64,000 nt of DNA, from contig JBBHKE010002621.1 of the NCBI GenBank assembly GCA_037447655.1, positions 1 through 64,000 of the forward strand, written 5' to 3'. This DNA comes from Zygnema cylindricum. Taxonomy: Eukaryota; Streptophyta; Zygnematophyceae; Zygnematales; Zygnemataceae. Numbering within the stretch: the stretch's first letter is position 1; each line of letters begins with the position of its first letter. A program made the position numbers and the translations under genes. Below are positions 19,701 through 30,110 of the stretch, piece after piece. The notes below the pieces were generated by a model, which was given only the letters and a program-made list of their open reading frames with translations, was not told where the DNA came from and did no database searches.

Positions 19701-21196
19701 CCAATACATGGGAGTTGGTAGATTGTCCACCGGACCGAAAACCGATCGGATGTAAGTGGGTGTTTAAACTTAAATTAAACCCGGATAATACCATTGAGAG
19801 GTACAAAGCTAGGTTAGTTGCAAAAGGTTATACACAGAAAGAGGGGATAGACTACGAAGAAACCTTTGCACCTGTAGTCATATTTCCTTCTGTTAGAATC
19901 CTTTTAAGTATAGCCGCAGCGGAGGATATAGAAATCCACCAGATGGATATTAAAACTGCCTTTTTGCACGGAGAGTCGGAAGAAGAAATTTACATGAGGC
20001 AACCGGAAGGATTCGTGGAAAGTGGGGAAGAAAACAAAGTTTGCAAACTGATAAAATCACTCTATGGGCTTAAGCAAGCCCCGCGACAGTGGAATATAAA
20101 GCTCGACGAATTTCTGACCGGTTTGGGGTATATCAGAATTAGTTCAGATCACTCTATATATTTATTTGAGGATGAGAATGGAGTGATATTTATTGCTATT
20201 TATGTGGATGATTTGTTGGTCTTAAGAAAGTCCTTAGATAAAATTAACAAACTAAAACGGGATCTTAGAAGCAGTTTTGATATGAAAGATCTTGGCGAAG
20301 CAAAGTACATTTTGGGAATTCAGATGGAGAGAGATAGAGGGAATAGAATTATAAGACTCACTCAAAAAGAAGCAATCGGTAATATGCTAGAAAAATTTCA
20401 AATGGAGAAAGCAAACGGATGTACTACTCCCATGGATTTGAAGAAAGTGAGTGAGGGGAGTGAAGAGGGAGGAATATTCATCATTAATGATGAGATGGAC
20501 GAGATAGAAAGAAAATTTATGGAAAATATCCCTTATCGGCAGATTGTAGGCAGTTTAATTTATTTTATGAACTGTACCCGTCCGGATATAGCTGCAGCTG
20601 TAGGTGTCCTTAGTAGAAATCTAAATGAACCAAGAAAGAGAGATTGGGAGGCTGCCAAAAGGGTGATGAGGTATCTGGTGGGGACAAGGGAATTATGGTT
20701 GCATTTGGGAGGGGAGCACACTGACATCACCACTTGGAGTGATGCCAATTATGGAGATGTGCCTTTAAGGAGGTGTACGACTGGATATGTGTTGCAAATT
20801 GGATCCGGTGCATGTTGTTGGAGTAGCAAGCAACAAAAAGTAGTTGCTCAGTCCACTATGGAGGCTGAATACATGGCTTCCTGTGCTGCCACCAAAGAAT
20901 TAATGTGGGTTAAATCCCTACTTGAAGAACTTGGGTTCATGAAGTCTGGTACTCAAAATGTTTTTTGTGATAATCAAGCTGCTATCTCTATTGCAGCTAA
21001 TCCGAAACATCACTTCAAAGCTAAGCATATGGATATTAGACTAAGCTTTGTCAGAGAGAAGGTAGAAAATAAAATTATTAAACTGGTTCATAAAACTGAT
21101 AGAGAAATGATTGCAGACATGATGACAAAAGCAGTGCCTTCCCCTAAGTTGATTTATTGCAGAGAAAACTGTGGATTAAAATTGAAAAGTGACTAG
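16760..21196 (+). CDS. Intact Copia gag-pol polyprotein, 1478 residues
   Basis: This single frame encodes everything needed for copying and integration. Gag (UBN2-like, residues about 1-280) is followed by zinc knuckle CHFCKKPGHYMADC from about 318, and protease with DSGAS, catalytic D412. The pre-integrase HKRLGH motif follows near 543. The integrase core has D608, D671, E707 (D,D-35-E; PEQNGVAER). An acidic linker covers about 840-920. The reverse transcriptase has YVDD at about 1148-1151, and RNase H extends to the C-terminus (ACCWSSKQQ, ADMMTKAVPSPK). The start is fixed by conservation with the other families: ATG 16760 is inside the LTR and precedes QVMGPPSRVP. There is no stop or frameshift. 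The usual Copia length is about 1300-1500 residues. Gag and Pol share one frame, so their ratio must be set by processing or another route. Potentially active. Confidence 0.95.
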   Translation: METTEFQVMGPPSRVPIFDGSEFLYWEMMMEGELFEKHLWGIVSGQIRCPPPPGFGGTRFSGTSASTVGRTAATITEDEDEEGEEIVMEGEKERVATQVTPLPKAIPTAAPPATTTRVQTERSEYEKWNYKDKVAKLLILKSVAKGIAIPLMHVKSSSQIWISLVNKYKSGSLQQQQLAENKIAAYTYKGGSMDNYCNDLGALFGELESAGNSWSERQRVNTLMMKLPEEYENIINRLQDIGDSNWNWDDTVGMILVKESTIELRRGSPSVQALSAGADWRKRDEERGKDPYRNFGGRGQGGGRFDRQGRGTSRGGLCHFCKKPGHYMADCVRLADLRLKDGQGTSKDGGKKKAFLTQVLDEEVEGKTEPEEELEELLLNPKNTEKHVDIPRRQKCAFGGKRDPPEDGWIIDSGASMHMCKDKRWFTKLRKIPTVEIEYGDGRVETTSLVGTVDLKVLVDGKASIVTLSDVLYIPQLSKNLVSTVVLDEKEFETGTRKGIFTTSFDNEVYFIAEKGSQGMFRIVLCNEKSVLYSCASEMMLWHKRLGHVHLDRLKKMKKNGIVEGITFEDDETFDDCSGCAQGKIHRLPFPKATTFRREKVLDLVHTDVWGPARYASHGGKRWMLTITDDWSRYTKVYFLRHKSEVLRCFKEYKVWSEKLHETTIKEIRSDNGKEYTSRDFEEYLKEEGIHHEKTVPYNPEQNGVAERVNRTLGDMSRSMLSDKRIGLQFWAESMNYANFIKNRVLTSANKEKTPYERWTGRKPDLSSLRVFGSQVYSLDSDKTKWKLEGRGKPGYLVGYDESTKGYRVYDLKKRDIILVKHIVVMNEEKSIDPFKYNKEVKIRFETDQFSDFDFENEEKEEGEKEKSADLPKEKEERTTSEATPQYEVETDEELDETPELEDREAENFPKRNLRMPSIPASDFEGGRRSSKRLQERQVNNQLTKMSHPDEPQTYLEAINTPESRRWITAINEEMASIMEANTWELVDCPPDRKPIGCKWVFKLKLNPDNTIERYKARLVAKGYTQKEGIDYEETFAPVVIFPSVRILLSIAAAEDIEIHQMDIKTAFLHGESEEEIYMRQPEGFVESGEENKVCKLIKSLYGLKQAPRQWNIKLDEFLTGLGYIRISSDHSIYLFEDENGVIFIAIYVDDLLVLRKSLDKINKLKRDLRSSFDMKDLGEAKYILGIQMERDRGNRIIRLTQKEAIGNMLEKFQMEKANGCTTPMDLKKVSEGSEEGGIFIINDEMDEIERKFMENIPYRQIVGSLIYFMNCTRPDIAAAVGVLSRNLNEPRKRDWEAAKRVMRYLVGTRELWLHLGGEHTDITTWSDANYGDVPLRRCTTGYVLQIGSGACCWSSKQQKVVAQSTMEAEYMASCAATKELMWVKSLLEELGFMKSGTQNVFCDNQAAISIAANPKHHFKAKHMDIRLSFVREKVENKIIKLVHKTDREMIADMMTKAVPSPKLIYCRENCGLKLKSD
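16780..16794 (+). promoter_or_regulatory. Half-tRNA primer-binding site of Cop-B
   Basis: GGTTATGGGCCCACC directly abuts the 5' LTR end at 16779 and pairs with the initiator tRNA-Met anticodon arm. It is inside the intact gag-pol frame (codons 7-12, QVMGPP), so the same bases serve priming and coding. Confidence 0.88.
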
Positions 21197-21209
21197 GAAT
21201 TAAGGGGAG
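21197..21209 (+). promoter_or_regulatory. Polypurine tract of Cop-B
   Basis: The purine-rich string AATTAAGGGGAG directly precedes the TGTTG start of the 3' LTR and follows the gag-pol stop. The AGGGGAG core is also present before the 3' LTRs of Cop-C (36186-36192) and Cop-D (40193-40199), as expected for plus-strand priming. Confidence 0.8.
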
Positions 21210-22097
21210 TGTTGAAAAGAGGTAATTAATAGTTCACTTCCCTATTTTAGTTTTGTTTTAAAGAAAGAGAGTGAGGATCAAAGGCGCGCCATGGCTGCCG
21301 CCATATTTAGAAAGTGGCAGTTTTTGCAGATAAGGGTATTTTGGATAAAATGATGCCTGGCTATTTTTAACCTGTGACCTCTAGAATCTTTATAGCCTAA
21401 CGCCTTAACCATTAAGGCGTTACGAAACGATACACGTGACGGGTTTCATAAATATATAAACATTAACGAAACAGCTAATTAACAACAGACTAACCAAAAT
21501 GAGCAATTTCTGCATGTACGCGAATCTGAACCGTGTAAAATATGTTTTGATCGGACGGCCGGCATTAAAGCCGCCACGCGAAATGAGCTTTTCGGCGGCA
21601 TACGGATATAGCGTCACGCGGTGCCACGTGGCGCCACATTATTTGATACCGGAGAAGATGGGAGGAGGAACCATGGCTTTCGATATGACAGGTGTCACCT
21701 TGTAGACCTTGTCGTACAATAGTTGTACAATAAGTACATCGCCCATTGTACCTTCTTGTACTTTATAGTGTTCCTATTGGACTAGGGTTTAATAGTAGGT
21801 AGTCGTGAGTAGGCAGACCGAGACTTAGTAATATTTAGGTACCTCTCTCTCTAAGAGAGCTTGTAACTATAAAGGTCGTCTTTGACCAGCCATAACTTAC
21901 TGCTCGGGTGAGCAAATTCACTGATTCTTTTTGCGTTTGACTCAGGGGAGTCTTGTCCTCACAAGGGTGAGAGTGGTCAGAATATTTGTGTGCCTGGGCG
22001 GCGCTTATTCAGCGGGAAAGTAGAAGGGGCAAATATTATCCTAGAGGCTTTACATAGGCTGCTCATTCTGTGGGTCAATGGAGACCACAGAATTTCA
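21210..22097 (+). repeat. Cop-B 3' LTR
   Basis: It is 888 bp, TGTTG to TTCA, with the two-hairpin motif at 21939-21971 and a tRNA-like module at about 21347-21424. The module's box B is damaged by a block change that reads CTATTTTTAACC where the 5' LTR has AGATTTGAACC. It ends with the gag start codons, then ATAGG of the target. Confidence 0.93.
21939..21971 (+). promoter_or_regulatory. Two-hairpin leader motif, Cop-B 3' LTR
   Basis: It is identical to the 5' LTR copy: GACTC-AGGG-GAGTC, then CTCAC-AAGG-GTGAG. Confidence 0.78.
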
Positions 22098-22102
22098 ATA
22101 GG

Positions 22103-25100
22103 TTTCCTTAGTGACTGGGGTTCGGTCTCCTCCTCCACCTCCTTGCTTGCGTTGTTGTTGTTTCTTTGTTCTTTCCGCACGCTCTCTCTCAAACTCCTTC
22201 TGCTTGATAGCGAGTTCTGGTTTGAGCTTTCGGGGGCACCTCTTCCATCCGTGACCGGGCTGGTTACAGTTCAGGCAATCGTAAAGAAAAACTTTTTCAT
22301 CTCCCCCCATTGCAGGTTTTGGTCGAGCATCCGCTTCCTGTTTCCCCTTAAGCTTCCACAAAGCTTGCAGTTCTGTCTGTTCGTCGTGGCTGAGCGATGT
22401 TTCCCCGGCGAAACCTGCAAAGTTTGCTCTAGATTTCCCGGTAACAGCTTTTTCTCGTGCCTCGCTATGAACAAAATGATCATACAACTTCATAGCAGCC
22501 AATGAAATTTCTTGAGCTGTGGGATTCCGATCGTGTATAGCCTGACTGGCACTCTAATTGTCCAGAGCTGCCTGTCCTGTTGGCCCGAAGGAATTTCGAA
22601 CAGCGACATAATATTTGGTGGCCATAGCTTGTGTATCGATGGTGGACAGTTTGGTCTTCTGGCAGAGGCTGGAGAGGCGGTTGAACAGCGTCTGGGGAGT
22701 TTCATTCTTCAAACAGCGGAAGTCTGTGAACTCCTTGATGGCAGTTTCGTTCCTTTCTGTGTAAAGGAGTCTCCAAGCGTCCAGAAGAGTGGTACAGGGA
22801 TTAGGATTGGCAACCATCCGGGTGGCTTCTTTGGCTGCCTGTATCGCCTGCAGGTGGTTGACATAGGCCCTGCCTTGGGCCTGAAGTTTCATATCCATGG
22901 TGAAAGTGGCGGTGAGAGGAGCTGCGGCTGCGGCAGCCAGGTCGGCTGCTGCCTGAAGAGCCTCGGCGTCCAGAGCCGGATCCGATATTTTGATACTGGG
23001 GGCCATCAACAAAGGTTGACGCTCCTTATAATCGGCCAAAGCTCCTCCGGCTAGATAATTTACCATCATCAGAAACAGGGTTGTTTCAAAATCTGCTGGA
23101 ATGGCCCCTCCCCTGTATTTGTTAATTTCGGACTGCGTAAAGGATTTCCACAGCATTTCAAAATCAGAGAAAGCAATTCCCGAGTTGTCCCCGGTGAAGA
23201 TCCGGACGTCTCCCATTCTCCTTTCTTCTTCGGTAGGATTGGTGAACCTTGGAGACGCCTGTCCGGTCGGGCTGACAAACTGAGACGGTGAGATTGCCCC
23301 ACGATCTGCTACCTCGAGATCCGAACCGGTCCCTCCTCCAATAGGGAGGGCGGTTGTACCAGCAGTGGTCCCCCCCCCCGCTGAGGAAGGTCTTGCTTTT
23401 GAAGAAGTTGGATAGTCGTCTGCTCCTCTATATCCAGGAGAGGCGCGTGCTTGACGGAGAACTTCCTCTTCCGATGGTATGTGAAGACGAGGTCTAGGTC
23501 CCGGGGAACGGATGACGGCGGAGATGGTGAAGACTGGAAGCTTGGAGGAGAAGGTGACTGTTTCCTGAAACAAGTCTGCTTCCTAGGTCGCCTCTAGGAA
23601 TATTCGGGAGGAGGAGTTCCGAAACTAGAGGATGGCGACCGTCTGTGAGGAGGTGAGTAGACGTCGGGTTTGGGGGATAGGCGAAGTGGACCTGGTGACC
23701 CACGGACTGCTCCCGCGGGGAAGATGGATGGCGAGGGGGGGAGAGGCGTGAGGTGGTGATGGAGGAGGAGTGGTAAGTCCGAGGGAAATGTGTAGTCTCC
23801 GGTCGGGTTGTAGCTGCACCACGGCCTCCACGGTAGAAGATCGCTCGACCAAGACAAATGTAGGGAGATCAGTAGCCGCGGCTACCGGATTACTCGGCAA
23901 ATCTGCACCCAACCCTTTTTTGTTAGACCCTGTTATTTCCTCCCCTTCCCGCTGAAGAGGAGATTCTGGTTTTGGTTCTGGTGAAGTCCAGGGATTTCGC
24001 GTGACAGGAGGAGTTTCCTGATCCAGAGGTTCTACTTTCGTCGCGGGACCTGTTCTACGAGGAGGTGCTACGTGTCCACTTAGGATTCCCCCAAACCTCC
24101 GTCTAGCCTCCCGTATCAAGATCAGCTCCTGCTCCAATGCTCTCTTCCTTTCCTCTTCAAGGGCATCCCAATCTATTGCGACGGGTCCGGCCCCCGCTGT
24201 AGCTTTATCCTGCGATCGCAGAACCTCAACCAATTTCTGGGTGCTGCTCACCACACCCGAGAGATCCGCAATCCCCAAACCGGGTACCTCGGGGTCCGTA
24301 GGCCTTGAACGCCATAGTCCTTCGAATGGTCGGACAACTGGTGCGGAACGAGGCATAGAACTTGGGGAAATTGAGGCAGAAGGAAAGAACGGCTCTGCTT
24401 TGACTAAGGGAGCAAATCAACCTTTGCTGTCCCGATGGTTGAACCGGAAATCTCTCTTAGGCTCAGGTAACTTCCGCTTGCCACTCCCTTCCGTGGTCCT
24501 GCCCCAAGAAGTTGCTCTCCCCCTAGAAGGTCTACTGGTAGCAGTTTCTTGAGAGACGGTGGACTGCGGTTGGGTAGCAAACGGCCTCTCCGGTTGCTCT
24601 CGCGCTGAGATGGGAGAGCCACTCTCGGACAAGCTACTCAGGATCTCCACTACTCCTCCCACAGGGCGTATGATCCGGGCTCAGTCGCTTCTGGCAACCC
24701 GCTGCACCAGCTCCTTCTTAACCTTTAACTCATTGATATTGTGAAGGGCTAGAATCTCCTTATGACTAGGTCGGTTAGGGTCCGCCAATAGTCCCGGGTC
24801 CATGTATGTCTCCACTACAGGAGCCTTGGATCTCGTGTAACGTACCACCTCGGGAGGGTGGCCTGGGACCGCTTCCTTGTGAGCCAAACCCTTTCTACGA
24901 GATTGGGGAGATAAAGGTTGTCTTTCTACCTTCCCCGTGGCCCTAGCCCTAGCGGCCTCTGACAATTTCGGAAAGTTTTCAGGGGAAAAGACTGGAGGAG
25001 GTGGAGGTGAGGGTTGCCTCTCTGTCTGCCTCGGAGGAGTCTCGACGACAACCGGCTTGGGCATCATCCCCTTAAGAAACTGTTCAATGTTCAAAGCAGA

Positions 25101-25224
25101 GGTGAAAGGGACTGATTCCTCAAGCACCTGGGACTCTTCCTCTTGTGCTACCCTTTCTTCTCTTTCCTATTCTTTCGGACTAACACCGGAAGGATCCCTA
25201 TCCTGAGCTTCCCCTCCGCCCATG
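22103..25224 (-). pseudogene. Gypsy gag, broken into several frames
   Basis: Reading from ATG 25224 (MGGGEAQDRDPSG), a TAG follows at about 25168. A proline/arginine-rich region then changes frame twice (24681-25127, 24417-24662, 23625-24356). A long capsid-like frame follows at 22554-23573 (FTGDNSGIAFSDFEMLWKSF, later LLYTERNETAIKEF and ETPQTLFNRL). A nucleocapsid frame at 22103-22502 has zinc knuckle CLNCNQPGHGWKRC and a basic KKQQQRKQGGGGG tail. The capsid plus CCHC order and a downstream Gypsy RT make this Gag. It is large for a Gag. Cop-B interrupts it after RTPVTKET. Confidence 0.8.
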
Positions 25225-26497
25225 ACTTAAAAAAAACAGATAAGCTAGATCTCTGTGATAAAGTCCACCACCCTAAGCAGCTATCCTCTAAAACAAAAGG
25301 GGACAGTGGCTTTTTCAGTACTGTTCTATCCCGCTGGAAGCCCACTAAATGCCACACTCCCAGCTACTCTCCAAAGAATAGGAAGGAAATGAGAGTCGTC
25401 CGATCCTTTCCGCAAAAACTCCGGACAAACCCAAAGATAACCACAAGGGTGTGCAAATAACTCCCACGCAGAAATATAGAAAAAACAAATATCGGCTTTT
25501 CAGATTAAACAATATCACCTTGCCCTAGAGAATGGAATTAAAGATAGAAATAAATGAAAATGGTGAAGCGAATTCACATACCCCGGAGTGCAACGATGAC
25601 CAAACTCAGCAGAAGAAAACCTCTCCCAATGGCCCCGAAGACAGGTATGAGTCTCCCTCACCCCTCCCGGTTCCACCGCAAGGATCCGACAAGACTCTTC
25701 TTAGTTTCAAACAGCGAAAGTCCAAACCGCCCAAAGAGGAGATAGTGCCAACTACCCACCCGTGCTACGGTCTCCACAAAAGACAATCCAAAACAAAGAT
25801 GGCAGTAGAGTCAACGACAAAATGCAAACGTTCTCCAATAGAAAGATTGATTCAATTCTCTGAGGGTTTTCTCAGGAGACAGTACTGAAAAAGCAACCTG
25901 TCTCCTTCGGCCCCAAGTGCCTTATACAATCAGAGTTTGTCCTACTGCAAGTGCCAAAGTCAAAGCAATGTGGCAAGCCAATCAGCGGCAAGCAATTGTT
26001 ATCGTACTGACATAAGACAAAACAGACTGTGCTACACTCAGGGCTAAAAATTAGACGACTGGTCACGGCTGGATTAGCGGCCGAGGGTCCTCCTATAATA
26101 CACAAAATAGAAACAAAGTTTTGACTCGACGTGAAACCGCCTAACTTTGTCCCAACGTCATAAATGCTCTGCCCGGTGGTTGGGCCTGAACTAAAATCAT
26201 ACCGACAGCTAACAGAAAGATCTACGGGACAATCTTAAAGGCTGTGTATTGTTCCACAATTTTTCCCTCTGCTAGAGTTACACAGAACGGACGCCATGTA
26301 ATGGAGCCATTAGTGTTGCACCGGACTAAATCCGCAGTCCGACCTCCGTTTAAGGTGAACTAAAGTGCGTAGTGCTCCATGGTAAAAATACAAAGATCTG
26401 ATCCGGCTGGCGGTCCTCCCCCTTCTCCGTACGCGAGAGTTTGTACAAGGTGGAATAAAGCCCCAGAAATGCCGAAAATGCACACGAGCTTGACACT
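25225..26497. other. Gypsy 5' leader/LTR remnant, no confident gene
   Basis: This is presumably the untranslated leader and part of the LTR of the minus-strand Gypsy element, but no matching second LTR is in the window to prove it. A plus-strand frame of 118 residues (25532-25888, rich in Lys, Pro and Ser) lies antisense to it. Nothing in it is recognisable, and I do not call it a gene. The right edge at 26498 is the truncated end of Cop-A2. Confidence 0.4.
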
Positions 26498-28594
26498 GCC
26501 CAAAATCTCTTTCCTATTTTCTTGTTGGCCAACATATTTAATGCACTGCCTCCTAGTGTTCGGTTCAACCTCTCAGCTACCCCATTTTGTTCCAGGTTAT
26601 ATAGTACAGTTTTTTGGTGCTGAACTCCCTCATCTCTCAAGTATTCATCATACTTGTTAGAGGTATATTACCCCCCATTATCACTCTTTATTCACTTAAT
26701 AAGGGTTCCATGCAACTTCTCACTCCAGGCTATATATTCTTTGAAGTAAGTTGATTTTTCAGACTTTGTTTTTAGGAAGTAGACTCTAGATTATCTAGAC
26801 CAGTCATTGGTTATTGTCAATATAAACCTCTTTCCTCTAACCGAAGGTACTTTTGCAGATCCCTAGATATTTGTGAGGACCAGATCTAGTACTTTCTCAC
26901 CTCTATATGTGGCGGCTTTGGGAAAGGGAAGTCTGTTAGCCTTACCTTGAGCAGAACCATTAAATCATCCATCATTTCATTATCCCCAAACTGAATGCCT
27001 TCAACTACCCCAAGCTTTTTCATTTCCTTCACCCTATCAAAATGCACATGCCCAACCGCTTATGCCATATCATCAACTTAGGAACACCAACATAGTAAGC
27101 ATTATTCTTTTCATTACTCATGTTAAGCCTAAACATTTGTTGGCTACCCTTATCTGCCGTGAAGTAAACTTCATCCCCATACTTAGCTGTAAAGACTCCC
27201 TTTCTAATGAAGGTATCAAACTCTTTGTCATCTAACACATATGTTGAGACAAGTTTTTTACTCGGCTGAGGAATATAGAGTTCATCTGAGAATGTGAGTA
27301 TAGAAGTCTTACCCTCCACTAAGACTTTCAGATCTACTGACCCCACTAGATCTGTAGTAACCACTCTCCCATCCCCATACTCTATCTCTACAGTTTGGAC
27401 CTTTCTTAGCTCTCTGATTATCACGACACATATGCATGGATGCACCTGAGTCGATGATCCATCCTTCCTGTGGAGCTTCCCAAATTGCTCCAAGGGCACA
27501 CTTCTATCTCCGAGGGATCTCCTTCTCCTCCAGACTCTCGTCAAGAAGAAGCTCCCCATCCTCCTTAAGGGACTTGTCCTCAGTTTCTCTTGTCATTTTT
27601 GTGACCACAAGTGTCTTTTTCTTCCCTCCGGAAGAACCCCCTCCCTGGTTCTTTTGGAGCCTCAGCTTTAACAGCTTGATATAATCTGCGATAAAGTGTC
27701 CCTGCTTTTTGCGAAAATGACAAAGGCCTTTTGGGGGCCTTGGTCCTCCAGGCCAAGTTCTTTCCCCTTTGTACAGTTTTTTCGGGTCCTCCCCCATCGG
27801 CCCCCTCCTGAAGTTAGAGCTTGAATGCTCTTTCCTCCTCTTGTAATCTCCATGGTGTTTTCATGCACAAGTATCATCAGGACTACTATATTCCACTTCC
27901 ATTACCTATCACTCATTTCTTGTACTTAGTACAATATGTTCTCGTATTCGTCTGGTAACTTCATGATGAGAGTGTTAACTTTCATCTTCATTGTACTTGT
28001 CCACCCGACACTTTCCATCTCGATATACAAACAAGAAAGATCATTACAATTATCTAACATCTTTCCTCATTTGTAAGTGTAACTCACTAGCTTTTGCTTA
28101 GCCAACTGGAGCTCTTGAATAGTACCAGCTCTATAGATCACCACAAAACTCACCCACAACTCCTCGGCCTTATAAATGTGAAGGTGAGGGGTGGCCAAAG
28201 GTTGAGTGAGGTACCTTAGAATGAAGTTCTTGGCAGCCATGTTTACTTCTTCCCACATATGAGTATCGTTCCCCACGGACTTCACTGCCACCGATCTTGG
28301 TGCCGTGGCTATAGGAGTGAGAGGTGTCTCCTTCCCTTTCCCTTTTTTGGACACAATGCTGTCCCCGTCATCTGCCTCCTCTGTTAAAGCAGTCGCTCCT
28401 GTAGGAAACCTAACTCCTCCAAATCCTGGTGGAGTTCTTGAAGGTGGACGTTTCATTTTTCCACTGACGATACCCCAATATCGTTTTTCGCACAAAGCCC
28501 CCATCATCATGGCTTCCCAATAGATGATCCCAGATCCATTGAAGGTGGGCACCCTAGAGGGTGGGCCCATAACCTGCAATTCTGTGTCCTCCAT
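26498..28594 (-). pseudogene. Cop-A2 gag to integrase remnant
   Basis: ATG 28594 begins MEDTELQVMGPPSRVP as in Cop-A. A degraded Gag follows, then a knuckle with the first cysteine pair changed (CHFRKKQGHFIAD), a protease region that has lost DSGAS to a frameshift (27559 region), the pre-integrase HKRLG motif, and an integrase that ends near NKKIGKRFWA. Many stops and frameshifts are scattered through it, so it is much older than Cop-A. Confidence 0.85.
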
Positions 28595-29581
28595 TAGACT
28601 ACAGAATTCAAGAAGCCTCTAGATAGTTTTTAACTAACCCACTTCAAGCCGAAAATTCTGCTGCCCAAGAAGGCAAACTGACAATTTAACTTCACCCCTA
28701 TGCAGTGTGGACTACCCCGAGTGCGCAGCAAAAAGAATCACTGAAAACGGCCAACCAACCGATAAGTTATGAGCCGACAAAAATGCGAATTTTATACAAA
28801 GCTCTCTAAGAGAGAGGTGTCTACCTACCTAATTTCCTAAGTCCTAAACCCCTCTCACAACCCCTATCTACTGAAGTACGAACCAATCACACAATTGTAC
28901 AGTACAGAAAGGTAGTACGGCCGATGTACTTTATGTACGGCTTGTGTACGACAATGCCACTGAGTGGACGCGTGTCACCATTCCACTCGTCCGTATGCTC
29001 TCCGGAATTACTTCGACCAAATGTTATCCCTCCACGTGGCGCCAGGTCATGCCACGTCAATAAACGCCAAAAGTGACCATTCCGCGATCTCGGTAGTTAT
29101 AGACGTTGTCGGATTAAATCGACATTAAATGTCGGTCGCCGAAACAAATGTCTGATTCATTTGTTTCGTGCGAAATGACGTCCGCACTGAAACTTTGACT
29201 AGTTTTATGTTCTTTTGTTCATATTTTAGTTAATCGGTTTCAAGATCATGTACATGTTTAAATATATATCACACCCCATGTAATCTAACGAACTTCTACG
29301 ACAGACAGGATAGAGCTAACAGCTACGTCGCACTCTACTGGTCAGAGGTTCAAGTTCTGCTGGACTCTACCTTTTGTTGAGATCGACATAAGTCACTCTT
29401 TAGTCCTGCCTGCTGAACTAAGGCTGCCATGGCTCAACCACTCTCTTTATCTTTCATTGATTATAACAAGTATGGTGGCTAGAGAGAGGAGGTGGAGGTA
29501 GGCTGTCCGCCCTTTTCTTTTTCTTATTTTACTGATCTATTGAGACCTAGAAAATACCCTATAAATCTAGTAATTTTAACA
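28575..29581 (-). repeat. Cop-A2 5' LTR
   Basis: It is about 1007 bp, TGTTAAAATTACTAG to GAATTGCA on the minus strand, and clearly related to the Cop-A LTR. The half-tRNA primer site is at 28560-28574. The two-hairpin motif (about 28690-28725) is eroded: only the second arm CTGCATAGGGGTGAAG is still partly paired. Confidence 0.85.
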
Positions 29582-29819
29582 AGCTTCTATTTGATGAGGA
29601 GTTGGAGGCGAAAAACGAGGTGGAAATTCCACGAAAGCAAAAATGTGCTTTCGGTGTATTAAAAGGTGAAGCATGCTAGATTGTATATCCAGGTGCCTCT
29701 ATGCATATGTGTAAGGATAAACACTTGTTCACTAAGATAAGAAATATTCCCACCATAGAGATAGAGTACGGGGATGGGAGGATAGTCACTACTAATCTTG
29801 TAGGATCAGTAGATCTAAA
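29582..29819 (+). pseudogene. Cop-D gag-protease fragment (left part)
   Basis: It encodes LLFDEELEAKNEVEIPRKQ and KCAFG, then the protease start with PGASMHMCKDKHLFT in place of DSGAS, then IEIEYGDGR and NLVGSVDL. It stops at CTAAA where Cop-C is inserted, and the frame resumes after Cop-C at 37122. Its own 5' part is missing on the left. Confidence 0.8.
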
Positions 29820-30024
29820 TGTTGAAATCACTAGATTTAGGGAAGATATTTTCTAGGTCTTAATTAGGAAAAATAAGCTAAAAGAAAAAGCACAGGCAGT
29901 TTGCCTCCACCTTCTCTCTCTAGCCCCCATACTTCTTGTAGTCACTGAAAGAGAGAGAGTTGTGGAGCCATGGCTGCCTCAGCTCCATAGACAGGACTAA
30001 AGAGTGACCTAAGTCACTCTCAAC

Positions 30025-30110
30025 AAAAAGGTTGAGTCCGGCACGACTCGAACTTAGGACTAGCAAAGTGAGGCGTAGCCGTCAGCTCTTACCAGTCTGT
30101 CGTAGTAGTC
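30025..30110 (-). promoter_or_regulatory. tRNA-like module in the Cop-C 5' LTR
   Basis: On the minus strand, TACGACAGACTGGTAAGAGC is box A-like, AAGTTCGAGTC is a box B with changes (complement of 30045-30055), and TTTTT follows (complement of 30025-30029). The left boundary of the large duplication falls on the box B end, at 30045. Confidence 0.5.

Larger units (their letters stand above)
15472..22097 (+). mobile_element. Cop-B: intact Copia with a truncated tandem 5' end
   Basis: The structure is: RNase H tail (15472-15888), LTR (15889-16779), full gag-pol, LTR (21210-22097). The right end is canonical (TTCA, then ATAGG). The left end is not an LTR but starts inside pol at the point equivalent to 20804, next to GTAGG. 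The LTRs differ at only a few places, mainly a short block near 16037-16051 against 21357-21368, so the element is young. It lies inside the Gypsy element in the opposite orientation. The simplest reading is insertion of a tandem, 5'-truncated copy, or later loss of a left LTR and most of a first unit. Confidence 0.9.
14212..26300 (-). mobile_element. Degenerate Ty3/Gypsy element split by Cop-B
   Basis: Minus-strand gag (25224 down to about 22103) and protease/RT (15471 down to 14212) are two halves of one element interrupted by Cop-B. The join is supported by ATAGG on the right (22098-22102) and GTAGG on the left (15467-15471), a near-match of a 5-bp target duplication. RT is cut off before its YxDD box, and no RNase H, integrase or 3' LTR is recognisable to the left of 14212. 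A possible LTR end plus primer site (ATTACA then TGGCGTCC, near 26283-26304 on the minus strand) is only a suggestion. Confidence 0.7.
26498..29581 (-). mobile_element. Cop-A2: 3'-truncated relative of Cop-A
   Basis: A Cop-A family element reads leftward from its 5' LTR (28575-29581) through gag into integrase, stopping abruptly at 26498 at the position equivalent to about 9629 in Cop-A. RT, RNase H and the 3' LTR are missing. AGCTT follows the LTR at 29582-29586, but without the other end no target duplication can be shown. It abuts an interior fragment of Cop-D, so it may have inserted there before the left side was lost. Confidence 0.85.

Noticed and set aside
22554-23054. Plus-strand frame 22512-23054 as a gene
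   Set aside because: It is antisense to the Gypsy capsid frame, which has the better motif support.
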